A stretch of DNA of 64,000 bases from JBFLVU01 sp037444825 (GTDB lineage: Bacteria; Acidobacteriota; UBA4820; DSQY01), in NCBI GenBank assembly GCA_037444825.1, contig JBBILR010000001.1, forward strand, positions 133,885 through 197,884, in the 5' to 3' direction. The stretch's first letter is position 1. Every line of letters starts with the position of its first letter. The notes below the pieces were generated by a model. The model ran no database searches. It saw only the letters and a list, made by a program, of their open reading frames with translations, and had not been told where the DNA came from. Both the position numbers and the translations under genes were made by a program. This document shows, in pieces, positions 41,679 through 52,122 of the stretch.

Positions 41679-41690
41679 GCACCGTCTGGT

Positions 41691-41766
41691 GGGGCTATGG
41701 CGCAGCTGGGAGCGCGCTTGAATGGCATTCAAGAGGTCGCGGGTTCGATCCCCGCTAGCTCCACCA
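41691..41766 (+). tRNA. tRNA-Ala (anticodon GGC), CCA encoded
   Basis: A 76-base cloverleaf. The acceptor stem GGGGCTA pairs with TAGCTCC (one G-U) and is followed by discriminator A and an encoded CCA. The anticodon arm is CTTGA/TCAAG with loop ATGGCAT, giving GGC, which reads the common GCC and GCU alanine codons. The T arm GCGGG/CCCGC with TTCGATC is canonical. It is the only RNA gene I find in the window. Confidence 0.96.
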
Positions 41767-41808
41767 AACCCTTCCCTCCCCCCGGCCCCCGGTGGGGGTG
41801 AGCGGTCC

Positions 41809-41835
41809 CGCCGGAGAGACCCCTCCGGCGTTTTT
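41809..41835 (+). terminator. intrinsic terminator after tRNA-Ala
   Basis: An 8-bp stem CGCCGGAG/CTCCGGCG (41809-41816 with 41823-41830), six-base loop and TTTTT (41831-41835). The recJ start codon is only 14 bases further on, so this may also limit recJ expression. Confidence 0.8.
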
Positions 41836-41849
41836 CATTTGGAGACTCC

Positions 41850-43508
41850 ATGAGGTGGGTCCCCCTGTCGGGCCTGCAGGGCCGGCGGACCGAAATCGCC
41901 TTGCGCCATGGCCTCCCCGGCACCACCGCCCTTCTCCTGGCCGCTCGGTTCCCCGACGGGGAGGACCCAGGGCTGGAGACCTTCCTCGACCCCTCCCGGG
42001 AGCCGTGGCCGGACCCCGGCCGCATTCCCAACCTGGAAGCGGCCGTGAAGCGGGTGGCGGAGGCAGTCCGGAGGGGAGAGAAGATTTTGGTACACGGGGA
42101 CTACGACGTGGACGGCCTCATGGGGACGGCCATCCTCGCCGGAACCCTGGGTACGCTGGGGGCCGCGCCGGAGGTCTTCATCCCCTCCCGCTTCGACGGG
42201 GGCTACGGCCTCTCCGAGACGAGTCTGGAAGCGGTGCGGGCCTCTGGGGCCGGCCTGGTCCTCACCACCGACTGCGGCACCAACTCCCGGGAGGCCGGGG
42301 AGGCGCTGGCTCGGGAAGGGGTGGACCTGGTGGTGACCGACCACCACCTCCCCACGGCGGAGGGCCTGCCGCCGGGCTGGGTGGTGAACCCGCATCTTCA
42401 TCCAGGCCACCCCGACGGGGCCCTCTGCGGGGCTTCGGTGGCCCTTCAGTTCGCCAGGCGCCTGGGGGAGCTCCTGGGCCGGCCCCCCCTCCTGGAACCG
42501 CTCCTCCGCCTGGCGGCCATCGCCACCATCGCCGACGTTTCCCCCCTCTCGCCCCTCAACCGCCGGATCTGCCGGGAGGGGCTGGCGGCCCTTCCGGACA
42601 CCCCCAACCCCGCCCTGGCCCGAATGGTCCGCCTGGCCTCCTCCGGGGGGCCCGTCATGGGCCACCACGTGGCCTACCACCTGGCGCCCCGCTTCAACGC
42701 GGCGGGCCGGATGGAGGACGCCCGGATCGTGCTGGACCTTCTCCTGGAGAGGAACCCCGCCCGAGCCGCCGCCCTGGCGGGCAAACTGGACCGTCTCAAC
42801 GCCGAGCGAAAGGCCCTCCAGGCTTCGGCCTTCGAAGAAGCCTCCACCCAGGTCCTGGAGGGGGCGGGCCGGGTGGTGGTCGCCTGTTCCCCGTCGTGGC
42901 ACCGGGGGGTGCTGGGGCCCGTGGCGGCCCGGCTCGCCGAGACCTACCGGCGCTCCTCGTTCGTGATGGCTCTGTCCGAAGGAACCGCCACCGGTTCGGC
43001 GCGGGCCTTCGGATCGGACAACGTCATGGAACTTCTGACGCCGGCGCGACACCTGTTGGAGCGTTTCGGGGGCCACGCCGGGGCGGCGGGCTTTTCCATA
43101 CGGGAGGAGCGGATCGGCGAATTGAGGGCGTTGCTGGAAAGCGCCCCTCCCCCGCCGGACGGTCCCGAAACCCCTTCTTCCTATGTCCCGCTGCTTCCCG
43201 AGGAGCTCCCCGGACTCTGGGAGGCCTGGCGCCTCCTCGATCCCTTCGGCCCCGGCAACGAGGAGCCGGTCCTGGGCTTGGAAGGGATTCGGGCCCGGGG
43301 GTCCCGGGTGATCAAGGACCGCCACATCCTCTGGGACATCCTGGACGGGGAAGGGAGGGCCCTTTCGGCCATCGCGTGGGACGGCATCCCCCGGGGCCTT
43401 TCCCCCTCTTCCCTGACCCCCTCGGCCCTGCTCCTGGCCAAGCCCTCCCCGGAGAACCGGCGGAGGACTCCCTATCCTTTCTATTTGAACCTCCTGGACA
43501 TCGCGTGA
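41850..43508 (+). CDS. recJ: single-stranded-DNA exonuclease RecJ
   Basis: A 552-residue DHH-family 5'-3' exonuclease of recombination and repair. Metal-binding motifs are VHGDYDVDG at 81-89, TTDCGTN near 142, VTDHH near 165 and the DHHA1 motif GGHAGAAGFS near 410. The C-terminal OB-like part is present. TTTGGAG lies just before the ATG. Transcription must start in the short space after the tRNA terminator or come by read-through from the tRNA promoter. Confidence 0.92.
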   Translation: MRWVPLSGLQGRRTEIALRHGLPGTTALLLAARFPDGEDPGLETFLDPSREPWPDPGRIPNLEAAVKRVAEAVRRGEKILVHGDYDVDGLMGTAILAGTLGTLGAAPEVFIPSRFDGGYGLSETSLEAVRASGAGLVLTTDCGTNSREAGEALAREGVDLVVTDHHLPTAEGLPPGWVVNPHLHPGHPDGALCGASVALQFARRLGELLGRPPLLEPLLRLAAIATIADVSPLSPLNRRICREGLAALPDTPNPALARMVRLASSGGPVMGHHVAYHLAPRFNAAGRMEDARIVLDLLLERNPARAAALAGKLDRLNAERKALQASAFEEASTQVLEGAGRVVVACSPSWHRGVLGPVAARLAETYRRSSFVMALSEGTATGSARAFGSDNVMELLTPARHLLERFGGHAGAAGFSIREERIGELRALLESAPPPPDGPETPSSYVPLLPEELPGLWEAWRLLDPFGPGNEEPVLGLEGIRARGSRVIKDRHILWDILDGEGRALSAIAWDGIPRGLSPSSLTPSALLLAKPSPENRRRTPYPFYLNLLDIA

Positions 43509-43519
43509 AAGACCGGCCC

Positions 43520-43540
43520 GCCGCCAGGCGCCCTGGCGGC
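43520..43540 (+). other. hairpin between recJ and ppdK
   Basis: A perfect inverted repeat, CCGCCAGG/CCTGGCGG plus one flanking G-C pair, with a three-base loop, 12 bp after the recJ stop. It lacks a T-run, so it is more likely an mRNA end-stabiliser or weak terminator. Confidence 0.4.
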
Positions 43541-43594
43541 CGGAGGGAAGGTGCGCTATCCTCCCCCTCTTGTGCCTAGGAGGGAGATGAGCAC

Positions 43595-46321
<2,727 letters not shown>

Positions 46322-46347
46322 AACGGAACGAGCAAAGAGGACGCGAA

Positions 46348-46379
46348 GGGGCCCGGCCGGCGGCCGGGCCCCTCTTTTT
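46348..46379 (+). terminator. intrinsic terminator after ppdK
   Basis: A 12-bp GC-only stem (46348-46359 with 46361-46372), followed by TCTTTTT, 26 bp after the ppdK stop and just before the convergent gene. Confidence 0.87.
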
Positions 46380-46390
46380 CCCGGGGGCCT

Positions 46391-48136
46391 TCAGTCGCCC
46401 AGTTCTCGGGGAATGCTCCGCTTGAGGTTCATGAGCTGCATTTCCAGGAGGGCCTTTTCCATGGCCAGCCCGGCCTGGGCCATGAAAATCTCCATGCCGG
46501 TGAGGTCCGGCAGGGCTTCGAGGGTCCGGGCGTTGTCCCCGTACAGGAGGGCGATGACCCGGCCCCGGCTGACCATGGGGATGGCGGCCACCTCCGTGGG
46601 TTCCAGGGCCCCGATGGCGGCGATGAAATCCCGGTCCACGGGGGAGAGCGCCTCCACCGGCTTCTGGACGGTGGAGCGGGAGGGGACCGCCTCCTCGAAG
46701 AAGGCCCCCGCCCCCACCGGCACCTTGAGGCGCCGGACCTTCTGGATCATCAGCTCGGGGTCGCCGGTCTCGCCGAAGCCCCCCAGGCCGATGTAGGCGT
46801 CCCTTCGGGCCAGGAAAAGGATGGCGCGGTCGAAGTATTCCGCCGCGAGCCGGAGGACCAGGAGGGAGATTTCCGAGGACTCCTTGGGGCTGGCCAGTTC
46901 GCCCATGAGGCCCTTGAGGAGGGAAAGCTGGTCCCGGATCCGGTCCCCCTGGGCGGGGCTCTCGGCGCCCAGGTCGTGGAGGAAGGTGATCACCTCCTCC
47001 TCCACGGGGGGGATCAGCCGCTCCACCTCCGCGCAGAAACGCTTGGAGAAGTCGTCGAGGGAGTGTTCGAACTCATGCACCTTGAGTCGGGCCAGGCCGG
47101 GCTTCTCCAGGATGGCGGCCACGCCGTGGGCCTTCGCCACCCCGAGGATTCCCTCGTCGGAGAGGTCGGTCATCAGGAAGACTTTGACCTGGGGGAAGCG
47201 GCGGGACGTCTCCTCCAGGACCTCCAGCCCCCCCAGGTACCCCTCCCCGGACCGGGTGGGCAAAAGGAGGTCCACCAGGGCCACGAAAGGCCGTTTCTTG
47301 GCCAGCAGGCGCTCCACCGCCTCGGCGTACTCCTCCAGCCGGCTGGCAACCAGGACGTCCTCGAAGAGATTCAGAAGCCTCTTCCGGAGGAGGTGCCGGA
47401 AGGTGGATTCGTCGGCGCAGAGCACGACGGTCAGCCGGCTTCGGGGAGGGGAAACCCGAACGGGACGGCTCTCGCGTTCCGGAGGAGGGGACGGAGGTTC
47501 CGGAGCGGGTGGAGGCGCCGGCCGGGGTGCCGGCGGGGCCGTCGCCTTGGGGGGAGGCGGGGGGGGAGCCGGAGGTGCCTCCACGATCTCCGGAACGGCG
47601 GTCCGGGGCGGCGGCGCGGGGCGTGGCGGGGCCGCGAAGGCCCCATCGGCCAGGGTCTGGGTCAAGAGGACCTGAGGGGAGACGGGACGTGCCAGCGGGT
47701 GAAAGGGGGAGGGTGCGTCCGGATCGAGGCCGTCCCCGGCCTCGGTGAGGAAGAAGGCGAAGTCCCCCCGGTCCTCCTGGGTGAGTTCCTTGAGGCGCCC
47801 CGCCAGTTCCAGCCTCCGGGCCTGCTCCACCAGCTGGGGGTTCAGCGTGCCCGTGTCCAACAGGCGCTCGAGGGTTCTCAGAGGGTCGGGGCCAGCCTTC
47901 CGCCGGGCTTCCTCCAGCTCCGGCGGCTCCACCAGGCCCGCCTCCACGAAGTAGCGGAGAAACCGCTCTTCCTCGTAAAAGCCGACGATGTCGGCCACGT
48001 TGCCCTGGTGAAAGTAGAGGAAAACCGTCCGGGCCCCGGGAAGACCGAGCCTCAAGACCCCGGTCCGGCGGGACACGTTGACGATCTGGAGGATGTCCAG
48101 TAGGGACAGGTCTTCCAGGCTCCCGCCCAGACTCAT
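46391..48136 (-). CDS. PATAN (DUF4388)-REC-GAF-like regulatory protein
   Basis: A 581-residue cytoplasmic signalling protein. An N-terminal PATAN/DUF4388 domain (about 1-140, with GSLEDLSLLDILQIVNVSRRTG) precedes a Pro/Ala-rich linker (about 165-230). A REC domain follows (about 235-350) with phospho-acceptor Asp in ALVDLLLP and the Lys-Pro of ILEKPG. A GAF-like domain (about 400-570) ends it. PATAN regulators act in gliding, phototaxis or development in myxobacteria and cyanobacteria. There is no DNA-binding or enzymatic domain. It overlaps the transglutaminase gene by ATGA, which suggests linked function. Confidence 0.82.
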   Translation of the reverse strand: MSLGGSLEDLSLLDILQIVNVSRRTGVLRLGLPGARTVFLYFHQGNVADIVGFYEEERFLRYFVEAGLVEPPELEEARRKAGPDPLRTLERLLDTGTLNPQLVEQARRLELAGRLKELTQEDRGDFAFFLTEAGDGLDPDAPSPFHPLARPVSPQVLLTQTLADGAFAAPPRPAPPPRTAVPEIVEAPPAPPPPPPKATAPPAPRPAPPPAPEPPSPPPERESRPVRVSPPRSRLTVVLCADESTFRHLLRKRLLNLFEDVLVASRLEEYAEAVERLLAKKRPFVALVDLLLPTRSGEGYLGGLEVLEETSRRFPQVKVFLMTDLSDEGILGVAKAHGVAAILEKPGLARLKVHEFEHSLDDFSKRFCAEVERLIPPVEEEVITFLHDLGAESPAQGDRIRDQLSLLKGLMGELASPKESSEISLLVLRLAAEYFDRAILFLARRDAYIGLGGFGETGDPELMIQKVRRLKVPVGAGAFFEEAVPSRSTVQKPVEALSPVDRDFIAAIGALEPTEVAAIPMVSRGRVIALLYGDNARTLEALPDLTGMEIFMAQAGLAMEKALLEMQLMNLKRSIPRELGD

Positions 48137-49236
48137 GGTGTCCTTTCCTCCCGCCTCTCCCCCCGTCCTCGACTATAAAGGACCAGCTCCCGCTTGTCCA
48201 TGGCGCGGACCGTGACTCGGGCCTCCACGGGGGGAGAGGAGGGGCTCTCCAGGCGAAGGGTGTAGACGCCGGGCGAGAGGCCCGTGAAAAAGAAATTGCC
48301 CTCCCACAAGGGGATGGAGACGTCTCTCCCTTCGGTCTCCAGGAACGCCCGGCCTTCCAGGGGGCGCTCCGAATCGTCCAAGAACTTCCCGGTGAGAGCC
48401 CCGCCGGTGCGGGCGAGGACGTTGGGCCTGGCCCAGATCAGGCAGGAGGCGCCGTCGGGGGGGAGGAAGAAGAGGCGGTCCCTGGCCTCCAGGGTGGTGA
48501 GGGCCGCCCCCTTCAGGGCCAGCCAAGGGCCCGGTTCCAGCCCCCCTCCGCGGCGCAGGACCAGGGTCCGGTGGGTGACGAAGCCGATGGAGAAGACCGG
48601 GTCGCACAGGAGGGTGCCGGCGTCCGGCAGTTCCACCTCCAGCAGGGCGTGGAGCCTTCCCCCCTCCAGGATTTCCCGGCCCCCCGCGGGGGAGGCCACC
48701 AGCCCGAGGACCGGCCTGGCGGGGATTCCCAGGGCGCCGAGGACCGTCACGGCGGCGTTGGTGAAACCCACGCAGGAGGCGGTCCCGCGGAGGAAAACCT
48801 CCCGCGGGGTCTCCTCGAAGGCCACCCGCTCGGCGTAGGCCACGCGCTCCCGCAAGGTCGAGAGGACGGCGGAGAGCGCCTCGTCGGCCCGCTGGCACCC
48901 CTGGAGGCGCTCCTCGAAAGCCTTGCGCGTGGCGGGATCGGGGACCGCCTCCGCGGGAATCCGCCCCGGGCGAAAGGGGGCCCGGACCCCGAGGGGGGGG
49001 GCCTCCACCTCCGTCCGGATCTCGAATCCGCCGGGGACGGCGGTGGCCCGCTGGCGAAAGCCGTTGACCTCCACGTCGGGCGGGGGAGGGAAGCCCTCCC
49101 CCGAAAGCAGGAACCACCCCGAGGCCCGGCCCCACACCGTCCCCGGAACGGCCCCCGACGAAGGCAGCGCCGCCAGGAGAAGGAGGAGGGGAAGGAGGAG
49201 GGGCCCCCGGTCAGGCCGTCTTGTGGTAGATGGCAT
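48133..49236 (-). CDS. secreted transglutaminase-like protein
   Basis: A 367-residue protein with a signal peptide (about 11-28) and a transglutaminase/protease-like core. A Cys-His-Asp triad is visible: Cys155 in GTASCVGFTN, His196 in GGRLHALLEV and Asp212 in LLCDP. A C-terminal carboxypeptidase-regulatory-like beta domain (about 285-355, GKFLDDSERPLEGRAFLE and LSPGVYTLRLES) follows. Relatives cleave or modify envelope proteins. Start ATG 49236 lies inside the end of nusB (26-bp overlap), with no strong ribosome site, so it is probably translated by coupling. Confidence 0.8.
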   Translation of the reverse strand: MPSTTRRPDRGPLLLPLLLLLAALPSSGAVPGTVWGRASGWFLLSGEGFPPPPDVEVNGFRQRATAVPGGFEIRTEVEAPPLGVRAPFRPGRIPAEAVPDPATRKAFEERLQGCQRADEALSAVLSTLRERVAYAERVAFEETPREVFLRGTASCVGFTNAAVTVLGALGIPARPVLGLVASPAGGREILEGGRLHALLEVELPDAGTLLCDPVFSIGFVTHRTLVLRRGGGLEPGPWLALKGAALTTLEARDRLFFLPPDGASCLIWARPNVLARTGGALTGKFLDDSERPLEGRAFLETEGRDVSIPLWEGNFFFTGLSPGVYTLRLESPSSPPVEARVTVRAMDKRELVLYSRGRGERREERTP

Positions 49237-49615
49237 CCAGGACGCCGTTAAGGAACTTGGCCGACTCCTCGCCGCCGAACTTCTTGCCGATTTCCACCGC
49301 CTCGTTGATGGCCACTTTGGCGGGGACCTCGGGGTCGAAGACCATTTCGTAGACGGCCAGCCGGAGGAGGGCCCGGTCGGTGCGGGTGAGCCGCTCCAGC
49401 TTCCAGTGGAGGAGGTTTTCCGAGAGGAGGCGGTCGATGGCCTCGCGATGGCGGGCAACCCCTTCCACGAGGGCCCGGGCGAACTCCCGCACCCGGCGGG
49501 ATCCCCGGCGTTCCTTCTCCAGCTGGAGCCGGACCGAGTCCATCTCCTCGACGCCGAGGTCCAGCTGGTAGAGGTACTCCAGGGCGAGGATCCGGCCCTC
49601 CCGCCGAATGCCCAT
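49211..49615 (-). CDS. nusB: transcription antitermination factor NusB
   Basis: A 134-residue all-helical RNA-binding protein that joins NusE/S10 at boxA during rRNA transcription. The N-terminal RREGRILALEYLYQLDL and C-terminal PAKVAINEAVEIGKKFGGEESAKFLNGVLDAI are family hallmarks. Its ATG overlaps the ribH stop (TGATG), the common ribH-nusB arrangement. Confidence 0.95.
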   Translation of the reverse strand: MGIRREGRILALEYLYQLDLGVEEMDSVRLQLEKERRGSRRVREFARALVEGVARHREAIDRLLSENLLHWKLERLTRTDRALLRLAVYEMVFDPEVPAKVAINEAVEIGKKFGGEESAKFLNGVLDAIYHKTA

Positions 49616-50079
49616 CAGAGCGCCTTGTAGAGGTTGACCATCTCGATGGCGGCCAGGGCCGCGTCGAAGCCCTTGTTGCCGGCCTTGGTGCCCGACCGCT
49701 CCACGGCCTGCTCCAAGGTGTCGGTGGTGATCACCCCGAAGAGGACGGGCTTCCCCGTCTCCAGGGCCGTGGAGGCCAGCCCCTTGGCCACCTCGGCGGC
49801 GATGTACTCGAAGTGGGGCGTGTTGCCGCGGATGAGCGCGCCCAGGGCGATGACGGCGTCGTGGGCCCCCGACTCGGCCATCTTCCGGGCCACCAGGGGG
49901 ATTTCGAAGCCGCCGGGGACCCAGGCGACGGTGATCTTCTTCTCGTCGGCCCCATGGCGGTTGAGGCAGTCCAAGGCCCCTTCCAGGAGCTTCTTGGAGA
50001 AGAACTCGTTGAAGCGGCTGACCACGATCCCGAAACGGAAGCCCCGGGCGTCCAGAGCCCCCTCCAGCGTCTTGGGCAT
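49615..50079 (-). CDS. ribH: 6,7-dimethyl-8-ribityllumazine synthase
   Basis: A 154-residue enzyme of the penultimate step of riboflavin synthesis. FGIVVSRFNEFFSKKLLEGA, VPGGFEIP, ALGALIRGNTPHFEYI and FGVITTDTLEQAVERSG are canonical active-site segments. A consensus AAGGAGG lies five bases before the ATG. Other rib genes are not in the window. The gap to the upstream gene (79 bp) is too short for an FMN riboswitch; a TATACT at 50123-50118 may be its -10. Confidence 0.96.
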   Translation of the reverse strand: MPKTLEGALDARGFRFGIVVSRFNEFFSKKLLEGALDCLNRHGADEKKITVAWVPGGFEIPLVARKMAESGAHDAVIALGALIRGNTPHFEYIAAEVAKGLASTALETGKPVLFGVITTDTLEQAVERSGTKAGNKGFDAALAAIEMVNLYKAL

Positions 50080-50158
50080 GGAATCCTCCTTGGGGCCGCC
50101 CTGGGAGGCCCCTTCCCAGTATACACCCAGGCGGCGGGGGAAGAGGCGGGCCTTGGAA

Positions 50159-51079
50159 TCACGCCTCCAGCAGGTCCCCGAAGGCCGTCAGCCGGCGAAA
50201 GGCCTGGTAGCGCCCGCGAATCTCCTCCCAGGAGAGCGACAACAGGCGGGTGAGGGAGAAGTCCTCCACGTCGAAGGAGGCCATGACGCTGCCCAGGACG
50301 AGGGCCTGCCGGAAGGCTTCGGGACCCCCCTCCCCGTTGGCCGCCAAGCGGCCCATGAATCCGCCGGCGAAGGAATCCCCGGCGCCGGTGGGGTCGAAGA
50401 CCTCCTCCAGGGGAAAACCGGGGGCGGCGAAGAGCCCCTCCCGGGTGATTTCCAGGACCCCGTACTCGCCCCGCTTGATCACCAGCCGGGAGGGCCCCGC
50501 CTCCAGAACCTTCCGGGCGGCCTTGAGGAGGTTGGCCTCCCCGGTGAGCTGCCGCGCCTCCGCCTCGTTCACCAGAAGGACGTCCACCCGGCCGATGAGG
50601 TCCCACAGCTCGGCGTTCCGGTTTTCGATCCAGTAGTTCATCGTGTCGGCCGCCACCAGCCGCGGGCCTTCCATCTGCTCCAGCACCTTCCGCTGGACCA
50701 CGGGGTCCCCGTTGGCGAGGAAGAGGCAGGGGGCCTTCCGCCACGCCGGGGGCACTTCGGGATCGAAGGAGGAGAGAACGTTGAGGTCCGTCCGAAGGGT
50801 CTTGGCGGTGTTGAGGTCGAAGCCGTACTCGCCCTGCCAGTGGAAGCACCGCCCGCCGGGTACGGTCCTCAGGCCGCCGAGGTCCACGCCGCGGGAAGCG
50901 AGGCGCCGGCGATCCTCGTCCTCGAAATCCTCCCCCACCACCGCCAGGATCCCGGGGTCGGAAAAGTAGGAGGCGGCCACGGCGGCGTAGGCCGCCGACC
51001 CCCCCAGGACCCGCTCCCGGTAGCCGAAGGGGGTTCTCACCGTGTCGTAGGCCACCGTTCCCACGATCAGAAGGTTCAC
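50159..51079 (-). CDS. PfkB-family sugar/nucleoside kinase
   Basis: A 306-residue ribokinase-fold kinase. The N-terminal GGSAAYAAVAASYF (about 27-40) is the sugar-contact region, and the catalytic DPTGAGDSFAGGFMGRL near 235-251 holds the Asp base and anion hole. The substrate is unknown. Position directly after MTA phosphorylase (GTGA overlap) suggests a nucleoside or methylthioribose-related sugar, but that is inference. The start is GTG 51079; the longer frame upstream runs through the phosphorylase gene. Confidence 0.86.
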   Translation of the reverse strand: MNLLIVGTVAYDTVRTPFGYRERVLGGSAAYAAVAASYFSDPGILAVVGEDFEDEDRRRLASRGVDLGGLRTVPGGRCFHWQGEYGFDLNTAKTLRTDLNVLSSFDPEVPPAWRKAPCLFLANGDPVVQRKVLEQMEGPRLVAADTMNYWIENRNAELWDLIGRVDVLLVNEAEARQLTGEANLLKAARKVLEAGPSRLVIKRGEYGVLEITREGLFAAPGFPLEEVFDPTGAGDSFAGGFMGRLAANGEGGPEAFRQALVLGSVMASFDVEDFSLTRLLSLSWEEIRGRYQAFRRLTAFGDLLEA

Positions 51080-51960
51080 GACGGCTCCTCCTCCCCCACG
51101 AGGCGGCCGAGGAGCGGCCGCAGGCGCTGGAAGGTCCCCTCGGGCCAGAGGTCCCTTCGGGTGATGACCGCGTGGTCCAGGGCGCGGTGGCAGGGGCAAT
51201 GGGGGGCGGGGGGCGGCGAGGCCGCCACCTCCCCCAGGACCGCCCGGGCGTTCTCCGTGTTGGCCGCCAGGATGCGGAGCACCTCCTCGATCTGCACCGA
51301 GGCGTGGCTGGGGTGCCAGCAGTCGTAGTCGGTGACCAGGGCCAGCGTGGCGTAGCACATCTCCGCCTCCCGGCAGAGCTTGGCCTCCTGGGCCCCCGTC
51401 ATGCCGAGGACGTCCATGCCCCACGCCCGGTAAAGGTTGCTCTCCGCCCGGGTGGAGAAGAGGGGGCCCTCCATGCAGAGGTAGGTTCCCCCGTCGTGGA
51501 CGGCGATGCCCCGGCGGCGGCAGGCCTCCACCAGCCTCTGGCGGAGGGTGGGGCAGAAGGGGTCGGCGAAGGAAACGTGGGCCACGATGCCCCCTCCGAA
51601 GAAGGACTCGCTCCGATGGCGGGTGCGGTCCACGATCTGGTCGGGCACCACCACCTCGCCGGGGGCGTAGCGCTCCTTGAGGCTGCCCACCGCCGAGGCG
51701 GAGAGGACGGCCTTGGCCCCCAACAGTTTGAAGCCGTACACGTTGGCCCGGAAGTTCACCTCCGTGGGCAGGAGGCGGTGGCCCACGCCGTGGCGGGCCA
51801 GGAAGGCCACGCGGCGCTCGCCGATGCGGCCCAGCACGTAGGCGTCGGACGGTTCGCCGAAGGGGGTCTTGAGGGTCAGGCGCGTCTCCTCCTCGAAGCC
51901 GGGCATCTCGTAGAAGCCGCTTCCTCCCACGATCCCGTAGTCCACCGGATGCCATTCCAT
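51076..51960 (-). CDS. mtnP: S-methyl-5'-thioadenosine phosphorylase
   Basis: A 294-residue PNP-family enzyme splitting methylthioadenosine with phosphate into adenine and methylthioribose 1-phosphate. GIVGGSGFY near residue 8, FLARHGVGHRLLPTEVNFRA near 52, the phosphate-site SAVGSLKERY near 90 and GPLFSTRAESNLYRAWG near 167 are diagnostic. In GMTGAQEAKLC the MTA-type residues replace the PNP ones. Start ATG 51960 has GGAGGG four bases upstream; an ATG eight codons earlier lacks one. It forms a two-gene unit with the PfkB kinase. Confidence 0.93.
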   Translation of the reverse strand: MEWHPVDYGIVGGSGFYEMPGFEEETRLTLKTPFGEPSDAYVLGRIGERRVAFLARHGVGHRLLPTEVNFRANVYGFKLLGAKAVLSASAVGSLKERYAPGEVVVPDQIVDRTRHRSESFFGGGIVAHVSFADPFCPTLRQRLVEACRRRGIAVHDGGTYLCMEGPLFSTRAESNLYRAWGMDVLGMTGAQEAKLCREAEMCYATLALVTDYDCWHPSHASVQIEEVLRILAANTENARAVLGEVAASPPPAPHCPCHRALDHAVITRRDLWPEGTFQRLRPLLGRLVGEEEPS

Positions 51961-52046
51961 GGTTCCCTCCGAAGGGCCTACCATACCACAGGCTCCGCGC
52001 GGGCCGGCCCCCGCCGCCCCGGCGGGGCGCCTCCTCCCCTCCCGCC

Positions 52047-52075
52047 TTGACACCCCTTGGGGGCCTCCCTAGAAT
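52047..52075 (+). promoter_or_regulatory. promoter of the aconitase gene
   Basis: Consensus TTGACA (52047-52052), a 17-bp spacer and TAGAAT (52070-52075), 47 bp before the ATG. Confidence 0.72.
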
Positions 52076-52122
52076 GGCCCCTCTTTCCGGGGGGGACCCG
52101 AAGACAAACGATGGAGGCGCGC

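Larger units (their letters stand above)
41273..41690 (-). other. 418-bp intergenic region: lipoprotein leader and two divergent promoters
   Basis: No coding frame is supported. On the minus strand it holds the lipoprotein promoter (41483-41455), a 20-bp perfect palindrome (41421-41440), a long leader hairpin (41301-41331) and a GAAAGGAG ribosome site before the ATG. On the plus strand it ends with the tRNA promoter. I see nothing in 41484-41640. Confidence 0.6.

Noticed and set aside
50080..50158. FMN riboswitch before ribH
   Set aside because: The gap is only 79 bp and lacks the conserved RFN-element blocks.
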